Assembly: GCA_030601665.1 (NCBI GenBank)
Contig: JAUWBP010000017.1
Coordinates: 1 to 12,334, forward strand
Reading direction: 5' to 3'
Length of the DNA: 12,334 nt
Source: Hadesarchaea archaeon
Lineage (GTDB): Archaea > Hadarchaeota > Hadarchaeia > Hadarchaeales > Hadarchaeaceae
The notes under the pieces are model-generated. The model was not told where the DNA came from, did no database searches, and saw only the letters and a list, made by a program, of their open reading frames with translations. Positions 6,094 through 12,334 of the stretch are shown piece after piece. Position 1 is the stretch's first letter, and each line of letters begins with the position of its first letter. The translations under genes were made by a program, and so were the position numbers.

Positions 6094-7329
6094 TCAGCCT
6101 GGGATTCGAATGAGTCTAGCTTTTTCCCAATACAACATGCTCTCCACATCCACCCTGACTATCAACCTGCGAAGGAGCAAAGTGGTCCTCCAAGCCGCTG
6201 GCAGCAAATGACCCTTTTCAGCATACTTCTTAACATACGCCGGATATTTTCGGTGAAATAGCCGCCTGAGCCGCAGCATCTGAATCGGGTGAGCGAGGAC
6301 GCGGGGAACGCCGTAGACAGTAGCTTTACCCCTCAAAAGGGCGGCCCGATTATTGAGCGGCTCTTCTGGGTTTCTGATGTCTATGAGCATCGCCGTGTTG
6401 CGGTTTTCTTTGAGATTCTTCAATTTTTTCGAAACCTTTGATGTGATGATGAAGGCAGACCTGCCGTCGAAAACGTAGATGACCGGCGTTATGTGGGGAC
6501 GCCCATGCCCATCTGACGATCCGAAATACGCGAACCTCCCAGTTTTTAGGAGTTGCTTTATTTCATCTGGGTAGGGTGGCACCCTTCTGAGGTTAAAAAT
6601 TGAGACGGCAGATATGGAAACGACGAAGATGCAATATCCCACCAAGACCATCAGGAGGATAAAATCAGATAGGACAATCGGAAGAAGCATGAATGCCGGG
6701 AACGCCATTATCATGTTCATTAGGTCCGTCTTCTCCAAGTAGTCGAGGCTTCCGTACGGGACGTGCCCTCCTCTCTTGTCGACGGCCTTCTTCAGCCAAG
6801 ATGATCTCACCGAGGCTAAGAGCGTCGTCCACATGCCCAACCCGACACGATAGGAGACCTCCCAGAGGAGCAGGAGGCTTAAGGCTAGAGGCAGGACCCC
6901 GGGGTTACCGCCGAGCCAGTAATCTAAGTTTTGCTTACCCGGGAAGATGACATAGAGAGCAAGGAGAAGTGTGAATATTGACCCCGCCATGGCTTCGTAA
7001 TGTTTTTCGCTGAATATCAGTCTCCTATACTTGGATATGGTCCTGCGATCATCTGGGTTTTTGGGTAGCCTCGCCTTCTTCAGCGGCAAACTTATGCGGT
7101 GGGCAATTGCGCTCCACACAACGACGGCGAGGATGGCGAGGGTGCCAAGGATCGCACTCCGGAGCGGCAGGGAAAAGACGATGACGCATAATAACCCCAC
7201 TACTTCCATTATTATCAACTGCGCAATCAACGCCCAAAATCTCGGAAGGTAGGAGAAAGGGGGAATGCGATCGAGGATAAACTCATGAACCCATACTCTC
7301 TTTTTTATCTGAATTTTTTTCCGACTCAT
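6094..7329 (-). CDS. Six-helix membrane protein fused to a C-terminal PNPOx-like split-barrel domain
   Basis: This 411-residue fusion has roughly six predicted membrane helices in its N-terminal 245 residues: two after FWALIAQLI, one around SIFTLLLALYVIF, one around VLPLALSLLLLW, and two from FPAFMLLPIVLS to about AVSIF. A cytoplasmic PNPOx-type domain follows in the last 160 residues (RFAYFGSSDGHGRPHITP, then AFIITSKVSKKLKNL and TAMLIDIRN). The membrane part is not recognised; charged loops after helix 2 (ARLPKNPDDRRTISKYRR) suggest a cytoplasmic segment. ATG 7329 is chosen over GTG 7374 because the only TATA-like box (7376-7385) touches the latter, so transcripts should begin near 7355. Using GTG 7374 would add 15 residues. 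It is the first gene of an operon with its soluble paralogue. A membrane-tethered flavin or F420 redox role is plausible but not shown. Confidence 0.75.
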   Translation of the reverse strand: MSRKKIQIKKRVWVHEFILDRIPPFSYLPRFWALIAQLIIMEVVGLLCVIVFSLPLRSAILGTLAILAVVVWSAIAHRISLPLKKARLPKNPDDRRTISKYRRLIFSEKHYEAMAGSIFTLLLALYVIFPGKQNLDYWLGGNPGVLPLALSLLLLWEVSYRVGLGMWTTLLASVRSSWLKKAVDKRGGHVPYGSLDYLEKTDLMNMIMAFPAFMLLPIVLSDFILLMVLVGYCIFVVSISAVSIFNLRRVPPYPDEIKQLLKTGRFAYFGSSDGHGRPHITPVIYVFDGRSAFIITSKVSKKLKNLKENRNTAMLIDIRNPEEPLNNRAALLRGKATVYGVPRVLAHPIQMLRLRRLFHRKYPAYVKKYAEKGHLLPAAWRTTLLLRRLIVRVDVESMLYWEKARLIRIPG

Positions 7330-7375
7330 ACAACTAACAACCCAGTTTGGTGATAACGATTTCACATTCGCCACA

Positions 7376-7385
7376 TTTAAATAAA
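7376..7385. promoter_or_regulatory. Near-palindromic TATA box, possibly serving both directions
   Basis: TTTAAATAAA reads as a good TATA element on the plus strand and as TTTATTTAAA on the minus strand. On the minus strand, initiation about 25 bases on gives a leader of about 25 bases to ATG 7329. On the plus strand, initiation near 7405 gives about 30 bases to GTG 7437. No other TATA-like element lies in the divergent gap. Confidence 0.5.
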
Positions 7386-7436
7386 GTTTATTACGCGATA
7401 CATGATTACCTTGTGGGAGAAGGAGTAGGTGAGGAA

Positions 7437-7601
7437 GTGGAATTCGTAAAACACGTGAAAATCAGGAAGGAAAAGTTTGGCGTGGTCATCTTCGATACTT
7501 ACAGGGGGAAAGTTTTCGTGGTGAACAAACATCTTCTCTTTGTTTACATGTTGATTGTTTATATGTTAATTATTTTCGTTCGGATGGCGGTGTTAAGATG
7601 A
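7437..7601 (+). CDS. Small PqqD/MftB-like half-domain protein with hydrophobic tail; possibly a truncated gene
   Basis: From GTG 7437 this encodes 54 residues; a GTG at 7413 or a TTG at 7347 in the same frame would lengthen it to 62 or 84. AGGTGAG lies just before GTG 7437, and the only TATA box lies inside the longest version, so the short form is preferred. The N-terminal half (VEFVKHVKIRKEKFGVVIFD, then GKVFVVN) resembles the opening strands of PqqD and mycofactocin MftB, the small winged-helix chaperones that present precursor peptides to radical-SAM enzymes. The helical second half is missing. In its place is a hydrophobic run containing a duplicated VYMLI-VYMLI, which could span a membrane. 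The stop overlaps the prenyltransferase start (ATGA). It is either a decayed gene or a new short membrane peptide; no radical-SAM partner is in the window. Confidence 0.45.
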   Translation: MEFVKHVKIRKEKFGVVIFDTYRGKVFVVNKHLLFVYMLIVYMLIIFVRMAVLR

Positions 7602-8497
7602 GCAATACAATCGGCAGGGCTACACTTGGCCCAATGCGGCTACCTTTTCTTGTATTGACGCCAGCCTGTGTCTTGCTGGGCGCGGCCACTGCCGTATGGT
7701 CGGGCAGTGAAATAAACTGGTTTCACCTCGCGCTGGTGTTTCTAGGTGCCGTGTCGGCGCATATAAGCGTGAACGCTATCAACGAATACAATGACTTCAG
7801 AAGCGGCCTGGATTTAAGGACACAGCGCACGCCGTTCAGCGGGGGGAGCGGGGTTCTTCCGGAAATGCCGGGGAGGGCTCACTACGCATTGATTACAGGG
7901 TTTGTCGCTTTGGTTATTACCGCTCTTATAGGCGTATATTTCCTGTATTTTAAGGGGCTGTGGCTGCTCCCACTGGGGGTGCTGGGGCTCGTTATCATTG
8001 TCACCTACACGAAGTGGATCACGAGGAACCCCTTCCTCTGCCTGATAGCGCCGGGCCTTGGTTTCGGCTCCCTGATGGTGATGGGCACCCACTTTGTTCT
8101 GACAGGGTCCTATTCCTGGACGGCGTTTGTCGCTTCCATCGTTCCCTTTTTCCTTGTGAGCAATCTTCTCCTCCTTAACCAGTTTCCGGATGTCGAGGCT
8201 GATAAGGGGGTCGGGAGAAGGAATATGCCGATAGTGATGGGGAGAGAGGCCAGTGTGAAAATCTACGGGGCATTCCTTGCATGCACCTACGCGGCGGTCA
8301 TCGCGGGCTATCTTACCGGCCCCCTGCCGCTCGCCGGCTTGCTTGCTCTTGCATCCGCCGTTCTGGCCGTTCCCACGGTCAGGGGCGTTGCAAGATATGT
8401 CAACGAAATTCCGAAGCTGGTGCCCTATATGGCAAGGAACGTCATGATAATTATCCTGACCCCCGTATTGCTTGCAATCGGCCTTTTCATCGGCTGA
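7598..8497 (+). CDS. UbiA/MenA-family prenyltransferase
   Basis: This 299-residue integral membrane enzyme has about eight or nine helices and transfers a prenyl chain from polyprenyl diphosphate to an acceptor. The first Mg-binding motif is NEYNDFRSGLD (N62, D66, D72), with Glu where most members have the first Asp. It is followed by TQRTPFSGGSGVLP, a pattern seen in MenA-like (1,4-dihydroxy-2-naphthoate) enzymes. The second motif is NQFPDVEADKGVGRR (D197, D201), then an IVMGRE segment. A menaquinone-type acceptor is therefore favoured over the glycerophospholipid (DGGGP synthase) or haem O branches. The ATG overlaps the stop of the small upstream gene, so translation is probably coupled. 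CTG and TTG leucine codons are commoner than in the neighbouring synthase, a hint of separate origin. A polyprenyl diphosphate synthase, the likely donor supplier, follows 103 bases downstream. Confidence 0.85.
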   Translation: MSNTIGRATLGPMRLPFLVLTPACVLLGAATAVWSGSEINWFHLALVFLGAVSAHISVNAINEYNDFRSGLDLRTQRTPFSGGSGVLPEMPGRAHYALITGFVALVITALIGVYFLYFKGLWLLPLGVLGLVIIVTYTKWITRNPFLCLIAPGLGFGSLMVMGTHFVLTGSYSWTAFVASIVPFFLVSNLLLLNQFPDVEADKGVGRRNMPIVMGREASVKIYGAFLACTYAAVIAGYLTGPLPLAGLLALASAVLAVPTVRGVARYVNEIPKLVPYMARNVMIIILTPVLLAIGLFIG

Positions 8498-8600
8498 TTG
8501 CGGGAATCGAAGCGTATGTCTCGGCGTTGATATCATGCTTAGCCAAACCGATAACGTTCTAATAGCCAGAGCCGCATAACAGGTGTGATGAGGTTTAATC

Positions 8601-9461
8601 ATGGACTTCGCTAGGTTCATAGAAGGGACGAGGGCAGATATCGAAAACGCCCTGCGACGGCGAATCTCCGGCCCGAGCGATAGTGAAATTCTATGGAGGA
8701 TGCTAGAGGGTGGGAAGAGGCTGAGGCCCTTGCTCTGCATCCTTTCCTTCAGAGCATGTGGTGGAACTGATGAGAACTACGGAGGTGCCTTAGACGTTGC
8801 AGCAGCCGTCGAGCTAGGTCACTGCGCGAGCCTCTGCCACGACGACATCGTCGACAGGGACCTAACGAGGAGAGGGAAGCCCGCGCTCTGGGTTGAGGTT
8901 GGCATCCCGGAGGCCCTGATGGCTGGGCACATGGCAATATCGCTCGGGCTCCAGATATCGCTTGCCCAAGGGGCCGAGATAGCCAAGACGTTCCTAGAAG
9001 CATGGGATCTAAGCTTGAGGGGCGGCTTGATGGAAATCGATGTGAGAAAAGGTCAAAGAAACCCCGTCACCTCATATTCGGACATAATCGCTAAGAAGAC
9101 GGCTAGCCTCTTCTCGGGCGCGTCAAAGGTCGGCACTCAAGTCGCGCGCGCACCCCCTGACCTCCAGAGGCTCATTGAGGACTACGGCATGGCAGTCGGC
9201 GTGGCCTACCAAATCGCCGACGATCTATCAGAGCTACACGAGGGGAAGGCCGGGGAACTCTCGTCGATGATGGCAAAGGCAGGTAACCCGAAGGGGGCGG
9301 CTTCCATCCAGGGGTTCCTGAGGGGGAAAATGGAAGCCACCGTTAAAAGGGCCGAGAAGCTCTCACGGGATAAGGGGATACCTGAGAGCGAGTTCAAGCC
9401 CTTCCTGACCCAGCTACCCGGGCACTTCGTCGGCCAGATCCTCGAAGAAGTGAGGGGTTGA
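8601..9461 (+). CDS. Polyprenyl diphosphate synthase (trans-isoprenyl synthase family)
   Basis: This 286-residue cytoplasmic, all-helical prenyltransferase condenses isopentenyl diphosphate units onto an allylic starter. GGKRLRPLL (residues 37-45) binds diphosphate. The first aspartate-rich motif is D81-D82-I-V-D85, followed by RRGKPALW. KTASLF (166-171) and YQIADD (203-208) are also standard. The second aspartate-rich motif is D207-D208-L-S-E211, with Glu replacing the last Asp, and the usual GK-x-x-x-D loop after it is altered. The residue five before the first motif is A76, with S77 beside it. In this family, small residues there open the product pocket, so a chain longer than C20 is predicted. 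The protein is somewhat short, 286 against about 320-350 residues. GAGGT lies seven bases upstream of the ATG. It probably supplies the neighbouring UbiA-family enzyme. Confidence 0.88.
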   Translation: MDFARFIEGTRADIENALRRRISGPSDSEILWRMLEGGKRLRPLLCILSFRACGGTDENYGGALDVAAAVELGHCASLCHDDIVDRDLTRRGKPALWVEVGIPEALMAGHMAISLGLQISLAQGAEIAKTFLEAWDLSLRGGLMEIDVRKGQRNPVTSYSDIIAKKTASLFSGASKVGTQVARAPPDLQRLIEDYGMAVGVAYQIADDLSELHEGKAGELSSMMAKAGNPKGAASIQGFLRGKMEATVKRAEKLSRDKGIPESEFKPFLTQLPGHFVGQILEEVRG

Positions 9462-9499
9462 GGGAAGCGTTCCCCCATATGCTTGACTCGTCCGCTAAC

Positions 9500-10540
9500 T
9501 TACGCGCTGCGCCATTTAGATTTTTTCTTCGACAGTCTAATAAGCAAATCGAGCGCGCGCCTTTCTTCCTCAACTGGTCTCGTCTTCAGCACTCCGGCCC
9601 TCTCAGCACCCCCAAAAAGAGCCTCGCCGACCTCCGTGCGGATAACACAGACCGTCCAACCACTCAGCCCAATCCCACCCACGGATATATCGGCTAGCTC
9701 AGCGGAGAAGTCAGGGCAGGGAATGCAACTCTCGCGGGTGAATTGTTTTGCTTCCGATAGCGGGATGGTTTTCACCTCTCCAGATTTTGTGGTGACCAAA
9801 ACCTTCCCCTTGATGTTTATTTTTTTAACATCGTGCAAATCGATGCCCAGTTCTCCTTGAATCTGCTTCTCCATCAATCCCTCGTAAGTGAAGGTTTCAG
9901 TGCACATTAACCCGATCGTAAACCTTAATGGGTCAGTGTACTTCCTCAAATGGGCCGCTTGAATTCTTCGAATGGCGTGGATTTGGCAGGGCGGGCCTAC
10001 AAACGCCAAGCCCCTTTTCTTCTGCTTAATCCCCTCCTGAAAAGCCAGTAGATTCGAGCAGTAAGAGTATCTCGTCCCAGCACATTCTAAAACTTCTTGA
10101 GTGGTCGTGGCCAGCCTTGGGACGGGATAAAATGGGCGATCTTCGCTGACCCCAGATAAGGCAGCTCCATCGATTATCCCGTTTTTTAGGGCAAACATGA
10201 GGAGAGCCGTAACGACCCCCCCATCCTGACAAACTTCAAGCATGTTTTTGTCATTTGATTGGGCAACAACGATGCGCCGATAAACACCGAAGCTTTCATC
10301 TGGCCTCCTTTCTCTCCCGAACACAAGTTTTTCTAAATCAGACCATGGTAATTCGTACCGGGGGCAGACCTGGGGACAAATTCCACAAGATTCACACTTC
10401 TTCACGAGTTTTGGCAGTTCTTCACTGTACTCCAAGCAAGCGAATGGGCAGACGACGACGCACGCGGCGCAGCCCATGCAATTATCAGGTAAAACAACCT
10501 TTTCTAGCGATTCTTCAAAACTCAGTCTAGGAGCACTCAT
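9500..10540 (-). CDS. F420 hydrogenase/dehydrogenase beta-subunit family protein (FrhB/FpoF-like) with N-terminal 2x4Fe-4S ferredoxin domain
   Basis: This 346-residue iron-sulfur flavoprotein carries two 4Fe-4S motifs at its N-terminus: C21-x2-C24-x2-C27-x3-C31-Pro and C49-x2-C52-x2-C55-x3-C59-Pro. The FrhB_FdhB core follows, with CQDGGVVTALL (about residue 104 on), an AGTRYSYCSNLL segment, FVGPPCQIHAIR, IGLMCTE and the C-terminal CIPCPDFSAELADISVGGIG block. These are family signatures for binding FAD, iron-sulfur clusters and coenzyme F420. Family members move electrons between F420H2 and ferredoxin-like carriers or a partner enzyme. No hydrogenase, formate dehydrogenase or Fpo subunit genes are nearby. 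The adjacent upstream gene on the same strand is a geranylgeranyl-reductase-type flavoprotein, a reasonable electron acceptor. It converges with the polyprenyl synthase gene, 38 bases apart. Confidence 0.88.
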   Translation of the reverse strand: MSAPRLSFEESLEKVVLPDNCMGCAACVVVCPFACLEYSEELPKLVKKCESCGICPQVCPRYELPWSDLEKLVFGRERRPDESFGVYRRIVVAQSNDKNMLEVCQDGGVVTALLMFALKNGIIDGAALSGVSEDRPFYPVPRLATTTQEVLECAGTRYSYCSNLLAFQEGIKQKKRGLAFVGPPCQIHAIRRIQAAHLRKYTDPLRFTIGLMCTETFTYEGLMEKQIQGELGIDLHDVKKINIKGKVLVTTKSGEVKTIPLSEAKQFTRESCIPCPDFSAELADISVGGIGLSGWTVCVIRTEVGEALFGGAERAGVLKTRPVEEERRALDLLIRLSKKKSKWRSA

Positions 10541-10587
10541 CCCATCCGCCTCGTTTAAGATTATGATGTTATTCGTCTATTTACCTT

Positions 10588-10595
10588 GTTTTAAG
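10588..10595 (-). promoter_or_regulatory. Candidate TATA box for the F420 oxidoreductase gene
   Basis: On the minus strand, CTTAAAAC lies about 48 bases before the ATG at 10540, in the 81-base gap after the reductase gene. Initiation near 10565 would leave a 25-base leader. It suggests the gene can be transcribed on its own as well as with mobA and the reductase gene. Confidence 0.35.
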
Positions 10596-10621
10596 CAATA
10601 ATGGTTTGGCGTAGAATTCTG

Positions 10622-11680
10622 TCAAGCGGGCATATACAACTTCATCAAGTAGCGCAGCAGCCAGGGCATTGCAACCACGTCCCTGATGCCGGGCCTGAAC
10701 CCCTCCAAGAGGGTCTCATGTAGCTTGGGAGGGCCCCGTTTTAGGAGCTTGAGCCTCTCCTCGTCGCTCAGCCTCAGGGCCAACTTCAGCAGCTTTCCAC
10801 CCAGCTTCAGCCTCTCGCCGTAGCCGCGCCAGAAGAGCCGCTCATAATTTTCCTTAAAGCATGTGCTCCCGCTCCACAACGAGAACTTGATCCCCTCGCC
10901 GGTCGTCGACATGATCGCGCCTGCCGCCTCCCCCGCCACGACGAGTTTTCCCTTCCTGAGCCGCTTAATCGGCCCCCCAACTAAGCTTAGAGTGATCCTC
11001 GGGGGAGGGGCGCCGGCCGCACGCTTCAAGCTGAAGAGCTCGAGATTCTCCTCGAAGGCTTTCTCCAACGCCGCCTTGCCGTAGAATCCCCCCACGCCGA
11101 AGTTTATCAAATCCCCCCGCGGGATGAGCCACGCGTACCCACGGTCGGACAAGTTAAGCGTCACCGCGTCCGAGTCCATCTCCCCCCTGCAATATCCCTG
11201 CATGCTGACGGCGAGTCTTTGGTCCGGATAATCTAGACCCGCAGCCCTCGCCAAGCTGTGCGGGTAGCCCGTGGCGTCCACCGCGAGGTCAAATTCTCGG
11301 TCCCCGAGGTCGCGGTACGTGAGCTTTTCACCGAGACGAACCGTCGCGCCGAGGGCTTCCGCCTCCGCCGCAAGGTCATCGAGGAATGCCCGCTTGTCGA
11401 TGGTGTAACCATTCAGAGGGGCCACGTGTAGCTCCCGGACGAACTCGCTCTTGTAGTATATCAAGCCACGTTCGATTTTATTCAAAATCCATGGTGCCCT
11501 CCTGCTGAAGGGCGTGTAGCGCAGGGTTTCCCTCGGAATGAATTCGCCGCAGGGCTTGATCGCCAACTTTTCCTCCCTTTCGAAAACTGTGACTTCATGG
11601 CCCTCCTTAGCCGCCCAGTAGGCGCAGCTCAGGCCAGCCGGACCTGCTCCAGCCACCAAGATTCTGCCGCCGCCCCGCAA
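10622..11680 (-). CDS. Geranylgeranyl reductase family FAD-dependent oxidoreductase
   Basis: This 352-residue flavoprotein has the p-hydroxybenzoate-hydroxylase fold. ILVAGAGPAGLSCA (residues 7-20, G11/G13/G16) with E35 binds ADP of FAD. KPCGEF (42-47) is the Cys-Gly motif of archaeal geranylgeranyl reductases. DATG (135-138) and AGEAAGAIMSTTGEGI (249-264) complete the FAD site. GYAWLIPRGD (181-190) matches the PxxYxWxFP-like substrate motif. Such enzymes hydrogenate the isoprenoid chains of archaeal lipids, or of menaquinone in the MenJ type. At 352 residues it is shorter than many archaeal lipid enzymes. The start is TTG 11680, with GGGGGT five bases upstream. It lies 30 bases after mobA and 81 before the F420 gene. 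Whether lipid, quinone tail or dolichol is the substrate cannot be decided here. Confidence 0.87.
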   Translation of the reverse strand: MRGGGRILVAGAGPAGLSCAYWAAKEGHEVTVFEREEKLAIKPCGEFIPRETLRYTPFSRRAPWILNKIERGLIYYKSEFVRELHVAPLNGYTIDKRAFLDDLAAEAEALGATVRLGEKLTYRDLGDREFDLAVDATGYPHSLARAAGLDYPDQRLAVSMQGYCRGEMDSDAVTLNLSDRGYAWLIPRGDLINFGVGGFYGKAALEKAFEENLELFSLKRAAGAPPPRITLSLVGGPIKRLRKGKLVVAGEAAGAIMSTTGEGIKFSLWSGSTCFKENYERLFWRGYGERLKLGGKLLKLALRLSDEERLKLLKRGPPKLHETLLEGFRPGIRDVVAMPWLLRYLMKLYMPA

Positions 11681-11710
11681 GCGTACCCCCCAGTTTGGTA
11701 GGCGCTGAAC

Positions 11711-12334
11711 CTAAATATCCAAGGCCCTCAACACCTTGACGGCGGCTCTTAGGTCCTCCTGGCTATTTATGTTGAAGAAGGTCGACAACTCGGGGTCGAA
11801 TCTCCTGATTTCATCGGTGCCAACGTAGACTACTTTACCTAGTCCCTCGATCATGTTGCGTATGGCCAACCTTCCCTCACCCATCGCATTTTCCGCCGCC
11901 GAGAGGGCCGAAGAAACCTTGTAGACAGAATGAAGGGGTTCGATATAACCGTTTGGCCACCGGGGGATTGCGGCATCGGCTCCACGAGCTCTGTCGAACA
12001 AAAATTTTAATACATCTTTCAAGATGAACGGGGAATCGCAGGGAAGAACCGCTGTGTATTCAGAACGCATTTCCCCCATCCCGGTGAGGATGCCAGCGAG
12101 TGGCCCCCTTCCCGCAACGGCGTCCCTTGTTATTGTAACCTCCGATGTCGGAATGTGTCGATACTCGCCCAGCTCGTCATCCTTCCCAATTACAACCACT
12201 ATCTCGCGCACGAATCCCCGCAACCTTTCTATCATATGTAAGAGGAGAGATTTACCACCGAGTTTCATCAAAGCCTTACTCCTGCCAATCCTTCTGCTCC
12301 TGCCGCCAGCCAAGATCAAAGCCCCGAACACCAA
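11711..12334 (-). CDS. mobA: Molybdenum cofactor guanylyltransferase MobA, at the window edge
   Basis: This 207-residue nucleotidyltransferase attaches GMP to molybdopterin to make the MGD cofactor used by DMSO-reductase-family enzymes. It shows ALILAGGRSRRIGRSKAL at the N-terminus (family LAGG-x-S-x-RMG-x-DK, here with Ile for Met and Ser for Asp), GRGPLAGI (75-82), the metal-binding LPCDSPF (D100), NGYIEPLHSVY, and FFNINSQEDL near the end. The PLAGI, PLHSVY and NINSQEDL elements favour MobA over CofC, the related F420-pathway enzyme. The frame reaches the window edge with TTG followed by GTG, so the start is nearly complete but may lie just outside. It fits functionally with the molybdopterin-enzyme operon at the opposite end of the window, though the two are not linked transcriptionally. 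Confidence 0.88.
   Translation of the reverse strand: MVFGALILAGGRSRRIGRSKALMKLGGKSLLLHMIERLRGFVREIVVVIGKDDELGEYRHIPTSEVTITRDAVAGRGPLAGILTGMGEMRSEYTAVLPCDSPFILKDVLKFLFDRARGADAAIPRWPNGYIEPLHSVYKVSSALSAAENAMGEGRLAIRNMIEGLGKVVYVGTDEIRRFDPELSTFFNINSQEDLRAAVKVLRALDI

Noticed and set aside
7341..7351. CCCAGTTTGGT shared with 11689-11699, in both cases just upstream of a minus-strand start codon
   Set aside because: Tempting as a shared leader element, but dozens of 11-base matches are expected by chance over both strands, and the spacing to the start differs (11 and 8 bases).
7814..8740. Long minus-strand open frame (308 codons) opposite the prenyltransferase
   Set aside because: It lies antisense to a gene with clear UbiA motifs. 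Its translation is rich in Pro, His, Arg and Gln without any fold pattern.

Overview
The window looks archaeal, and a Thermoproteota/TACK-type lineage is possible but not proven. The evidence is Shine-Dalgarno sites of the GAGGTGA type, AT-rich TATA-like boxes about 45-60 bases upstream of starts, frequent GTG/TTG starts, heavy AGG/AGA/ATA codon use, and a geranylgeranyl-reductase-family flavoprotein next to an F420-dehydrogenase-type protein. No RNA genes, CRISPR arrays, insertion sequences or origins were found.

Layout. (1) Bases 2-1075 (+) hold the 3' end of an iron-sulfur electron-transfer subunit followed by an NrfD/PsrC-type membrane subunit. This is the tail of a molybdopterin-oxidoreductase operon whose catalytic gene must lie off the left edge. 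(2) Bases 1087-1722 (-) encode a convergent TPMT/TehB-like SAM methyltransferase. (3) Bases 1852-5341 (+) are a tight four-gene operon: 2Fe-2S/FAD pyridine-nucleotide-type subunit, double 4Fe-4S ferredoxin, BFD-like 2Fe-2S protein, and DAO-type FAD amine/amino-acid dehydrogenase. Content and order match the heterotetrameric dye-linked L-proline dehydrogenases of Thermococcales (pdhA-F-X-B order, from memory) and relate it to HcnABC, SoxAB and octopine oxidase. (4) Bases 5629-7329 (-) are a two-gene operon of paralogous FMN-binding split-barrel proteins, one fused to a six-helix membrane domain. (5) Bases 7437-9461 (+) hold a small PqqD/MftB-like half-domain with a hydrophobic tail, start-stop coupled to a UbiA/MenA-family prenyltransferase, then a polyprenyl diphosphate synthase. 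(6) Bases 9500-12334 (-) run mobA, a geranylgeranyl-reductase-family flavoprotein, then an FrhB/FpoF-like F420 oxidoreductase.

How they may fit together. The NrfD module and the amino-acid dehydrogenase are both candidates to exchange electrons with a membrane quinone pool. The MenA-like prenyltransferase and the polyprenyl synthase could build that quinone. The geranylgeranyl-reductase-like enzyme, fed by the F420 protein, could saturate its prenyl tail or the membrane lipids. MobA supplies the guanylyl moiety of the molybdenum cofactor needed by the NrfD-linked enzyme. These pathway links are inferred from gene content and neighbourhood. The individual family assignments rest on visible motifs.

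The best candidates for something undescribed are the PqqD-like micro-gene coupled to the prenyltransferase, the membrane-fused/soluble split-barrel pair, and the F420-protein/isoprenoid-reductase pairing.
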